NCBI GenBank assembly: GCA_013374505.1
Contig: QENJ01000220.1
Coordinates: forward strand, 1 to 35,468
Source: Candidatus Methanophagaceae archaeon
GTDB taxonomy: Archaea; Halobacteriota; Syntropharchaeia; Alkanophagales; Methanospirareceae
Direction: 5' to 3'
DNA length: 35,468 nucleotides
Shown: positions 16,281 through 24,142 of the stretch, in pieces
Layout: every line of letters starts with the position of its first letter
Numbering within the stretch: the stretch's first letter is position 1
The notes under the pieces: generated by a model
Seen by the model: only the letters and a program-made list of their open reading frames with translations
What the model was told of the DNA's origin: nothing
Databases searched by the model: none
Made by a program: the position numbers and the translations under genes

Positions 16281-19130
16281 GTGAAAGCAGGTACGAAGAA
16301 GATATGGACTTTAACAACGGGGTTGCTCATTCTGATGAGTGTGTTTGCAGTGTGCATAGCGGTGTCTGTATTTGCACAGCCGACACAGTTTCTAAGCTCT
16401 GCGGAACTGTCACAGTTCTTCGATACAGGAAAACCAGCTAATCCTTACCCTAGCATCTCGGGCATACACAACGGAACTTTAACGCCGAAAGTGACAATAC
16501 ATAATGTATCCAAGCTTTACACGTATCCCTGCCCTGGAACCGGTGGGCATACCGAGCACGTTGCATTTTATGATTCGACAACTGACGCCCTGATAACGGA
16601 AGGGTATTGGAATGGCTACACAGATGACGATCGGCACAATGTCTCTTTCTCTGCTTTCACAATGTATGCGGGTATTACTTACAAATTCAGCATACGCACA
16701 GGCTCATATCCGCAGATAATTCATAATCAAACGTTTACAAATGATTATGGCACAATCAACTGCACAGAGTTCATTGATGCAAACGGGCGTTCGCATAACA
16801 ATTGGATACCTGCGCTTCGTCTGTCTGGCAATTTTGTACTCGCAGAAACGGGCTATTGTAATCCAAAGACCGCGTTCACGTCGCACTACAATCCCGTGAA
16901 CATCACGGTAAATCCCTGCGTGCCTCGGTACCAATTACCATTGAACGAGACAGAACTCACGAATTTTGAAACTATAACGTCTCTTGTATTGAGTCAGCAG
17001 GAAAGCGAACTGCTAAAGACGAACGGTTTCGTTATACTGGATTACGGGACGGAAACAGATATTGTAGATCCGTATGAACACATGAAGGAACGTGACATTC
17101 CTATATTCGTTACTGCGGATACATTACTCCATCTTTACCATATCCAGTTCAATGAGATACTCAAAGGAATTGAGGAGCGAGAATTCTTTGATGCACTCGT
17201 GGATATGAGTAATGCAATGCTCGAACGGTCTAAGACAGATTATGAAACTTTTGATGACCCGGCGATGAAGGAAGCGGCGAGAAGAAATGTCGCTTATTTC
17301 TCGGTTGCCTTGACGCTGTTGCAAACGCCGACCGAGGGTTATGATGCAGAAGCGGAGAAGAAGGCGATCGAAGAGTGGAATAAAGAGAACCCGTGGGATA
17401 CGAAAACATTTGTGCCTATAAAAAAAGTGGACTTCTCTACCCCGGATTACGTGAAAATGGACGTAAATGAAGAGTTGGAAAATATAGGGGACCACCAGGG
17501 TTTTTTACCAAGCTACATATTCAACTCTGACCCAAATAGAGGTTGTGATGATAAATGCTGTTACTGTGAGGATTATTCGCAATACGTGCCAAGAGGGCAT
17601 TACACACGAAGCGAGATGCTGAAGCGATATTTCAAAGCGATGATGTGGTATGGCAGGATGGCGTTTCTTTTGAAAGGTGGGGACGTTAGTGAGTGCGGTG
17701 GCGGAGAAGCTCCACTATTAACAGAAGAAGACGCAAAAATTGCTACTATTCAAGCAACTTTGATTTCTTCCGAATTACCCGCGGTCGAAGTAGGTGATAC
17801 GACCACGCAGGAACTATGGACACGGATGTATTCGGTAACCGCCTTTTTTGTTGGTAGTGCAGATGATTTGACGCCGTATGATTACCAAAACGCTATCGGC
17901 GAAGTGTTTGGTTCCGACTTTGATGTTACGGCGTTAGCGGATGATGAGAACTTACTGAATCTAAAAGCGGAACTGGCAAAATTGCCAAGTCCCGAGATAT
18001 ATGGTGGTTCGGGCGTTTGCGTGGTATATCCGCCGATAACGCGCGAAAAACTGCAAGGCTGTCTAGCGAAAACCAAAGGTTTAAGGTTTATGGGGCAGCG
18101 GTTCATTCCCGATTCTTATATGCTCCAGCAATTGGTTTCTCCTGCGGTTGGGCTATATGCAGGAACGAACTGCGAAGATGCTTTTACGTGCTGTTACTCA
18201 GATGTAGGACCCGCAAGATGTTTTCCACGCGGTCTGGATGTGATGACGGTCTTAGGCTCGGAAAGGGCGGAAGCGATCTTGAAAGAAGAAGGCGATACCG
18301 AATACGCAGGTATGAATACCAGTTACCAGCAACAATTGTATTCGTTAGAACATGAATTCGACCAGTTTAACGTTTCTGATTGGAATAGAAACCTGTACTG
18401 GTCGTGGCTGTACACGTTGAAAACGCTCCTTAAAGATTACCCCGCGGGATATCCAACTTTTATGCAGACCGAAGCATGGCAAAATAAGGAGTTGCAGACG
18501 GCTCTCGCTTCCTGGACGGAATTACGGCATGATACGATACTTTATGCCAAGCAGAGTTATACTAATCGAGTATCGGAGCCACTACCACTACCGGTCCATG
18601 AGGTAGTAGGCTACGTGGAACCAGTACCAGAATTTTACGCTCGGTTATTGTCATTAACGGAAATGACAGAAAACGGACTGGAAGACTTGGATGCCCTGAA
18701 TGAAACAGAGAAAGCAAGGCTACAAAGTTTAGAAGGCATTCTTGAGCGGTTGATCACAATATCGGTGGATGAACTTGAGAACAAGGAGTTGAGCGAAGCC
18801 GATTACGAGTTCATATCGGATTTTGGCGAGAATATGGATTCTACTATTGAAGGCGTGAGTAAAGAAGGCAAAGAAACCACGATTGTTGCGGATGTGCATA
18901 CTGATTGTAATACCGGAAAGGTTCTGGAAGAAGGAGTCGGATACGTGAAACTGATTTTAGTTGCCTACAAGGTTCCGGACGGCAGCATAATAGTGGGTGC
19001 GGGTCCGGTATTCAGCTATTACGAGTTCAAACACCCTATGGGGGACCGGTTGACCGATGAGGCGTGGAAGGAGATGCTACAAAATAATCCGCCGGAAGAG
19101 CCTGAATGGGTTAAAGGGTTTAAGGCTTGA
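16281..19130 (+). CDS. Exported DUF3160-domain protein
   Basis: This is a 949-residue exported protein. A basic N-terminus and hydrophobic stretch (residues about 8-32, ending SVFAQPTQ) form a signal peptide or anchor. The region from about residue 250 (NETELTNFETITSLVLSQQE) through ADTLLHLYHIQFNEILKGIE to the end matches the DUF3160 family of large, mostly alpha-helical extracytoplasmic proteins of unknown function. Two cysteine-rich patches (DKCCYCEDY, EDAFTCCYSD) suggest disulfides or metal binding. The preceding 220 residues are beta-rich and may be a separate domain. The GTG start has a strong AAGGGGTGAG Shine-Dalgarno. The gene stands alone. Confidence 0.85.
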   Translation: MKAGTKKIWTLTTGLLILMSVFAVCIAVSVFAQPTQFLSSAELSQFFDTGKPANPYPSISGIHNGTLTPKVTIHNVSKLYTYPCPGTGGHTEHVAFYDSTTDALITEGYWNGYTDDDRHNVSFSAFTMYAGITYKFSIRTGSYPQIIHNQTFTNDYGTINCTEFIDANGRSHNNWIPALRLSGNFVLAETGYCNPKTAFTSHYNPVNITVNPCVPRYQLPLNETELTNFETITSLVLSQQESELLKTNGFVILDYGTETDIVDPYEHMKERDIPIFVTADTLLHLYHIQFNEILKGIEEREFFDALVDMSNAMLERSKTDYETFDDPAMKEAARRNVAYFSVALTLLQTPTEGYDAEAEKKAIEEWNKENPWDTKTFVPIKKVDFSTPDYVKMDVNEELENIGDHQGFLPSYIFNSDPNRGCDDKCCYCEDYSQYVPRGHYTRSEMLKRYFKAMMWYGRMAFLLKGGDVSECGGGEAPLLTEEDAKIATIQATLISSELPAVEVGDTTTQELWTRMYSVTAFFVGSADDLTPYDYQNAIGEVFGSDFDVTALADDENLLNLKAELAKLPSPEIYGGSGVCVVYPPITREKLQGCLAKTKGLRFMGQRFIPDSYMLQQLVSPAVGLYAGTNCEDAFTCCYSDVGPARCFPRGLDVMTVLGSERAEAILKEEGDTEYAGMNTSYQQQLYSLEHEFDQFNVSDWNRNLYWSWLYTLKTLLKDYPAGYPTFMQTEAWQNKELQTALASWTELRHDTILYAKQSYTNRVSEPLPLPVHEVVGYVEPVPEFYARLLSLTEMTENGLEDLDALNETEKARLQSLEGILERLITISVDELENKELSEADYEFISDFGENMDSTIEGVSKEGKETTIVADVHTDCNTGKVLEEGVGYVKLILVAYKVPDGSIIVGAGPVFSYYEFKHPMGDRLTDEAWKEMLQNNPPEEPEWVKGFKA

Positions 19131-19142
19131 ATTATTATTCTT

Positions 19143-19958
19143 TTAGCCATACATGTATTGAGATGCGTCAGCCCCGATTCCATCACCGCGATAGACAGCA
19201 GCTTCCTCCTTTTGGCGTTGTAATCGTTCTTCCACACCTTCTGCACTTTCTGTAAGCATCTTTTCTATCTTTTCCGTCTCTATCATTAGCCCTGACATTT
19301 TCTTAAAAGCTCTGAGTGCTCCGGCACATGCTCTCAAATCCTCCGGATATTTGCCCACGCCGAGAATAGAGTAGCTTTCAATGCCCAGTTTAGCAGCAAA
19401 ACCCGGTAGAAGACCGGTTTTACGAATTATGGAATACCTACCTATGTTCTTCCGTGTCATCTTTTCTGTTCCCGACGAAACTTCCTTATCCGAGCCTTCA
19501 AAGAATCCGACATACGCTTCTATTCCGGGCTCTAAATCACGAAAAGGTTCTTGAAAGGGCATGATAACACCCACAGTATATAACTCTTTGACATTGAGCA
19601 CTTTTGCGATGCGAGCTATGGTCTATGCATGTTTATACGCCGCTTTTGGTATATATTCGGTCTCGGGATATTTGCCTACATAACAAAACAACTGCATTTC
19701 CTCGCTGTACCAAATCTCGTCATGCGGGATTTCAAATTCGTCCGCACGCGCTTCCGCCATAGGCGGGAAGTTATAAGAATACAAATCCAATATCTCCTCA
19801 GAATCAGTTAAAAGCTCCTTCAGATGGTAAGGTATGATATTTCCCAGCGGAGGAAACCCTGCAATTAAGATATTATCGTTTTTCTTTGCCTTCTTTTTAA
19901 ACTTCTCCTCGTCCACGTTCCAGTAAATCGAGATCTCGTCTATTTCAAAACGTTCCAT
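19143..19958 (-). pseudogene. PAC2-like (proteasome assembly chaperone) protein with in-frame UAG
   Basis: Read from ATG 19958, the frame gives ILIAGFPPLGNIIPYHLKEL and more PAC2/DUF75-type sequence up to PKAAYKHA. A TAG stands at 19623-19625. The same frame continues TIARIAKVLNVKELYTVGV and later TGLLPGFAAKLGIESYSILG, which are the typical second half of PAC2 proteins. Without the stop the product would be 271 residues, a normal family length. PAC2 proteins resemble eukaryotic proteasome assembly chaperones; the archaeal role is unsettled. The TAG could be a nonsense mutation, an error, or a decoded codon. Reinitiation at GTG 19601 is possible but would give half a domain. Confidence 0.85.
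19623..19625 (-). other. In-frame UAG within PAC2-like gene
   Basis: On the minus strand the codons are TAT AAA CAT GCA TAG ACC ATA GCT. Conserved sequence flanks the stop in one frame, so it is a substitution (for example CAG, AAG or GAG to TAG). TAG also ends rrp41, dapA and trmI normally in this window. UAG is the pyrrolysine codon in some methanogen relatives, so readthrough cannot be dismissed from sequence alone. Confidence 0.85.
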
Positions 19959-20032
19959 TTTTACGCATCATTAAATTAGCAAGAGGATAATAGAATAAAT
20001 AGAACATATACATAACTATTAAGGGTTGACAA

Positions 20033-21214
20033 ATGAGAGAGGATAGACATGACGTTGTAGTGGTAGGGGCAGGACCCGCAGGTAGTGTAACTGCGAGAGT
20101 TCTCGCAGAGCGTGGATTAGACGTCCTTTTGATAGATAGGAATCTGGAGATCGGCGTGCCGGTAAAATGTGCGGAAGGTGTGAGTAAAGAGATAAAAGAC
20201 CTTGTTACGCTCGATGAGAAATGGATATGTGCAGAGGCAAAAGGAGCGCACATATACAGTCCCGATGGCACGAAAGTGGTGATGGGCGAAGATAACATGG
20301 ATGAAGTGGGCTATGTGCTCGAGCGTAGATTATTTGACAAGTTCCTTGCAAGCGAAGCTGCAAGAGCCGGCGCAGAGTTGCGTATAAAAACAGAAGCTTA
20401 TGACGTCATCAAAGGAGACGGCTATGTGAAAGGCGTCTATGTTCGCGGTATGGATGGCAATACACGCATACATGCACAGATCGTGGTGGGTGCGGACGGT
20501 GTGGAATCGCGGGTGGGCAGATGGGCAGGCATGGACACGCGGCTGTCGCCTTCTGAAGTAACTACCTGTGCTGAGTACCTGATGTGTGGTATCGAGTTTG
20601 ACCGGGAACATTCAGAATTTTTCGTGGGCAGTAATATAGCACCAAAAGGCTATGCCTGGGTATTTCCAAAAGGCGGAGATTGCGCGAATGTGGGTCTCGG
20701 GATATGCGGAGATGTCAGTGGTGAAAACCATCGTGCAATTGATTATTTGAATGCTTTCGTACGTGACAAGTTCCCGAAAGGCAAAATAGTGGCTGAGATG
20801 TACGGTGCGGCACCGCTTAGTGGCCCGTTAAAAGAAAACGTGGCGGACGGGCTTGTTTTAGTAGGTGATGCGGCAAGACAGATAAATCCCATTACCGGTG
20901 GCGGTATTACGTATGCAATGCACGCAGGTGAAATAGCAGGCGATGTAATAGCAAAGGCGGTACAGGAAAAGGATTGTTCAAAGAAGAGGTTGAAGGAATA
21001 CGAGAGTAGATGTAAAGCAAAATTTGGTAAAAGGCTGGATGCCGGTTTGAAAACAAAGGAGTTCTTCTTCAGGATCTCGGACGACGACCTTAATACACTT
21101 GGTCATTCAGTAGAAGGCATAAAAATAGCGGAGATTAATCCTAGAGCACTACTGATGGAATTGATAAAGAAGAATCCAAAGATGCTGCTAGGATTGGCGC
21201 GGCAGTTGCTATAA
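20033..21214 (+). CDS. Geranylgeranyl reductase family flavoprotein (copy 2, GGR-like)
   Basis: This 393-residue FAD enzyme is close to archaeal digeranylgeranylglycerophospholipid reductases, which hydrogenate the double bonds of ether lipids. Motifs in order are [21 protein letters not shown], the cysteine-containing VPVKCAEGVSK, VVGADGVESRVGRW, YAWVFPKGGDCANVGLG, and LVGDAARQINPITGGGITYA. It has the classical length and looks complete. The ATG at 20033 is 74 bp from the divergent PAC2-like gene. Compared with copy 1, its signature motifs fit the lipid reductase better, so this is the more likely lipid enzyme. Confidence 0.9.
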   Translation: MREDRHDVVVVGAGPAGSVTARVLAERGLDVLLIDRNLEIGVPVKCAEGVSKEIKDLVTLDEKWICAEAKGAHIYSPDGTKVVMGEDNMDEVGYVLERRLFDKFLASEAARAGAELRIKTEAYDVIKGDGYVKGVYVRGMDGNTRIHAQIVVGADGVESRVGRWAGMDTRLSPSEVTTCAEYLMCGIEFDREHSEFFVGSNIAPKGYAWVFPKGGDCANVGLGICGDVSGENHRAIDYLNAFVRDKFPKGKIVAEMYGAAPLSGPLKENVADGLVLVGDAARQINPITGGGITYAMHAGEIAGDVIAKAVQEKDCSKKRLKEYESRCKAKFGKRLDAGLKTKEFFFRISDDDLNTLGHSVEGIKIAEINPRALLMELIKKNPKMLLGLARQLL

Positions 21215-21364
21215 CACTTTTTATTGCGACTCTTCGCCTGATCTTTATTTATCTTTTAGGCATACCGCTTGTGGCTCATCGAAATCAAAATGTCACACGT
21301 ATTGAACTTTTTTAAAAGGCAATCGAAATATTTATTGGGAACGTGTGCAAGAAGTTATTAGGCT

Positions 21365-21463
21365 ATGGTAAAACTTAAAACACTGTTCCTCAAATATCTA
21401 TATTATGTTCTCAGTCGTGGTTGTGTCTTAGCACTGATGAAAGACGACCACATGCAGGACTAA
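21365..21463 (+). other. Possible 32-residue small ORF
   Basis: An ATG with TTAGG a few bases upstream and an AAATATTTATT motif about 30 bp before it opens 33 codons ending in TAA. The peptide begins MVKLKTLFLKYLYYVL and is hydrophobic then charged. No homologue is recognised. It is the only candidate coding element in the 21215-21495 gap. It could equally be part of the leader of the cohesin-domain gene. Confidence 0.2.
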
Positions 21464-21495
21464 AATAGTACAAATGCGGGGTGATTGACTAATAA

Positions 21496-22293
21496 ATGTG
21501 TGAAAAGCGAACGGGATTGGTAATCGGTATAACACTAGTATTGTTAACAGCGGTATTTGGAACGTTTGCCGCACTTACATTATCACTGCCTACCGCAACT
21601 AACTTCGGCGTGGGCGATACAAGCGGATACAAGAATACTCACGTATTGATACCCGTAAACATTACCAATGTGCAGAATGGACCTGTGCCATGTATAAAAT
21701 TTGATGTGTTATACGATAACCGTGTCCTAAACGTCACGGATGTCCAGCGCGGTACACTAACGTCAGACTGGGCTATTCCTGCATATTTTAACCATGATTG
21801 GGGCACCAGGGTCGCAATAGTGTATAATTCCGTAGATGCAGATTCAATACAGAACGGTTCGACTGGCTCTGTCGTACTGCTTAACTTCAGCGTTATTGGA
21901 GTATCAAGTGACACGAGCTGGATGGACTTCGCTAATATACAACTGGCGGAAGGCTATCCGAACTATCAAATAGGAACCGCGCCAGTAAATAACGGTACGT
22001 TTAGTTTACTAACACAAAGTGGCACAATAGAGGGGCAGGTAACGGACGTCAAGGGTACAGGGTTAAGAACCGTAACTGTTACGCTAACCACACGTGATTC
22101 TGGTGTAGTTGTGGAAACTACAACCACAGATAAAAAGGGTTATTTCGGCCTTACAAACGTTGCGCCGGGTGATTACTACTTGAACTGCTCAAAGCTAAAT
22201 TTTTGTGATGTTTCAGTGATGCTGACGCTACAGCCAGGCGAAACAAAAACGGAAAACATCATCCTTCAGAAGAAAGGCAAACCTACACGCTAA
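21496..22293 (+). CDS. Exported cohesin-like domain protein with carboxypeptidase-regulatory domain
   Basis: This 265-residue protein has an N-terminal signal segment (residues about 6-30). A domain with cohesin pattern follows: HVLIPVNITNV, CIKFDVLYDNRVLNV, VQRGTLTS and later VVLLNFSVIG. Residues about 175-260 form a carboxypeptidase-regulatory-like beta-sandwich (GTIEGQVTDVKGTGLRTVTV, GYFGLTNVAPGDYYL). Cohesins bind dockerins in cellulosomes but also occur alone in archaea, where roles are unclear. No dockerin is seen in this window. There is no C-terminal membrane anchor. The start GTG/ATG choice is simple: ATG 21496 with GGGGTGA upstream. Confidence 0.8.
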   Translation: MCEKRTGLVIGITLVLLTAVFGTFAALTLSLPTATNFGVGDTSGYKNTHVLIPVNITNVQNGPVPCIKFDVLYDNRVLNVTDVQRGTLTSDWAIPAYFNHDWGTRVAIVYNSVDADSIQNGSTGSVVLLNFSVIGVSSDTSWMDFANIQLAEGYPNYQIGTAPVNNGTFSLLTQSGTIEGQVTDVKGTGLRTVTVTLTTRDSGVVVETTTTDKKGYFGLTNVAPGDYYLNCSKLNFCDVSVMLTLQPGETKTENIILQKKGKPTR

Positions 22294-22690
22294 TGGTGCT
22301 CAGGTAATACATCGCCATGTATTTACGATTCTTTCTGTGTATCCTTTGCTCTTTGCACACACAATTAAACTTGTAAACGCCCTCCGCCACCTTTCTACTC
22401 CTAGTACAACCACAGTTTTTGTTATCTGTCCTAAGCTTTTGGAACCTTCGTAGTGATCACGACTGAACAGCGTAAATCTTATCGTATGGTGCATCCACTT
22501 TAGACCCGTCAAAACCGGTAATCATACCCGTGATAAACAGTTATCTGTCCGAGTTGTTACCCACCTTTTCTACTCTTCCTGGTTCATTCATATTGCCTAT
22601 TTATAGTTCCATATGCTATCATGAACCAGTTTTTAAAACGAATAATGTGTTTACTTTTATACTACAAATCTAAAATATCATACATACATT
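22294..22690. other. 397-bp gap with two short dispersed direct repeats
   Basis: No convincing gene is seen. GTTATCTGTCC occurs at 22421-22431 and again near 22540-22550, and CCACCTTTCTACTC at 22387-22400 recurs as CCACCTTTTCTACTC near 22561-22575. The order of the two motifs is swapped between the copies. A minus-strand frame of 70 codons at 22300-22512 has no recognised homology and no good Shine-Dalgarno site. The end near 22660-22690 is AT-rich and probably holds the promoter of the radical SAM gene. Confidence 0.4.
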
Positions 22691-23659
22691 ATGACAAAAA
22701 GAGGCGTTCAATATTTCACGCTTTCGGAGATAGAACCCCGCATTTGGTTCATGCTGACCGGATGTGACTTCAGTTGCAGAGGTTGTTTCCGCCCCGCACG
22801 CGATGGTGGGGGAACCATGCTCAGCGCGGAAGAGACGCTGGTGCGTGCAGAACAGGCTTGCCTCATGCACTATGGACAGCTACCCCCCAAAGCGATGATC
22901 ACGGGTGGAGAACCTACCTTGGACCGGGAATATCTAATTGCACTCGTTAAAGGTTTGAAGGCGAAAGGCTTTAAAGAGATTATATTGATGTCCAATGGCT
23001 ACGAGATAGGGCTGGAAGAGACTTATGCTTCTGAGTTAGTAGATGCCGGCTTAACCGAGGCACACATAGACGTAAAAGCGTTCTCTGAAGACATCCATAT
23101 ATGGTACACCGGGAAATCAAATAGACCGGTATTGAATGCGGTGAAACTGCTAAATGAGACCGGGATAGAACTGCTTATTCAGACAGTTTACATGCCCGGT
23201 AGCGTGGACGCAGAGGAGATAGAGCGAATAGCTAAGTTCCTTTCGACAGTAAATAAAGCCATAAAACATCGGATAAACCCGTTTACACCGACTTTCGCGT
23301 TTGAAGAGGTCACGAGGCGTCCAACAATAGAAGAGATAGAGCATGCTTACAAACTCGCGGTCAAGCACCTTCCTAATGTTATAATAAGCCAGAGTTGTTA
23401 TCGTGAATATCCTACACCACCGACACAAGAAACCTGGATAACCGTTTATCCTGACCTCACATCCAAGCGCAGAAGCATAAAGGATCAGGAAGAGGATAGG
23501 ATCGCGTGGCTCAGTAAATCAAGAGCGGTACCAGAGGAAGAGATACTGCAAGCGCTTAATCGTGCTGACCCGGCATACTTACTGGAGCTGGGACAGGTAA
23601 TAATGAAAAATACGCCTTTGTATCCGGCTCCAAGCACAGTACAAAAAGACGGTGAATGA
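22691..23659 (+). CDS. Radical SAM protein, PFL-activase-like
   Basis: This 322-residue radical SAM enzyme has its 4Fe-4S cluster motif C-x3-C-x2-C at residues 25, 29 and 32 (GCDFSCRGCFRP) and the SAM-binding MITGGEPTLD near residue 70. The N-terminal arrangement, with FMLTGCDFSC soon after the start, resembles pyruvate-formate-lyase activating enzymes and NrdG-like proteins. The substrate is unknown, and no glycyl radical enzyme is adjacent. The C-terminal part (residues about 240-322) is not recognised. It stands alone, 60 bp before a convergent small gene. Confidence 0.85.
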   Translation: MTKRGVQYFTLSEIEPRIWFMLTGCDFSCRGCFRPARDGGGTMLSAEETLVRAEQACLMHYGQLPPKAMITGGEPTLDREYLIALVKGLKAKGFKEIILMSNGYEIGLEETYASELVDAGLTEAHIDVKAFSEDIHIWYTGKSNRPVLNAVKLLNETGIELLIQTVYMPGSVDAEEIERIAKFLSTVNKAIKHRINPFTPTFAFEEVTRRPTIEEIEHAYKLAVKHLPNVIISQSCYREYPTPPTQETWITVYPDLTSKRRSIKDQEEDRIAWLSKSRAVPEEEILQALNRADPAYLLELGQVIMKNTPLYPAPSTVQKDGE

Positions 23660-23730
23660 GGTTTGTTAAATCAACCGGTACTACTTCGGTACTAGATCAA
23701 GATCCCGGATCGTGCGGGTAATATGTGTCT

Positions 23731-24096
23731 TCAAATTTGATATTCGTCCCCTATCTTCTTTATTAGCCTCCGGGCTAAGTCATTAATAAAAATAGTGACA
23801 TTACCATTATGTGCAATTTCGATAAGAGTTGGAATGGCTTTTGGGCCTATTTGAACGATAACATCCGATACCAAATCCGCTCTTCTATCTATTTGGTCAT
23901 CCGTACTTGATGAAACTGCTATATAGCATTCAACGGTATATAATAGCGGATTTATCGCTGCAGTACCGTTATCTAATATTTTTGCCACTTTTTCCGCTTT
24001 TTTATTCTTATTTCTGATGCCTAACGTTATTGCCACTGCAAAAATATCATCAAATTCGGGCTGCTCTTCTGGCGATATGCCCCAACCGCCTGTCAT
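23731..24096 (-). CDS. Small hypothetical protein, HEAT-like helical
   Basis: This 121-residue protein is predicted to be mainly helical, with a segment (VIVQIGPKAIPTLIEIAHNG) that resembles a HEAT or armadillo-like repeat. No family can be named. The ATG at 24096 begins MTGGWGISPEEQPEFDDIF, and no strong Shine-Dalgarno is visible. It is divergent from the DUF2254-like gene (46 bp apart) and convergent with the radical SAM gene. Its base composition is like its surroundings. Confidence 0.55.
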   Translation of the reverse strand: MTGGWGISPEEQPEFDDIFAVAITLGIRNKNKKAEKVAKILDNGTAAINPLLYTVECYIAVSSSTDDQIDRRADLVSDVIVQIGPKAIPTLIEIAHNGNVTIFINDLARRLIKKIGDEYQI

Positions 24097-24142
24097 AGTT
24101 TTAATTTAAGAATATCATCATTAAAAAAGACATTTTATTTGT

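Noticed and set aside
22300-22512. Minus-strand 70-codon frame in the gap before the radical SAM gene
   Set aside because: No homology recognised, no Shine-Dalgarno, and the short direct repeats cut across it.
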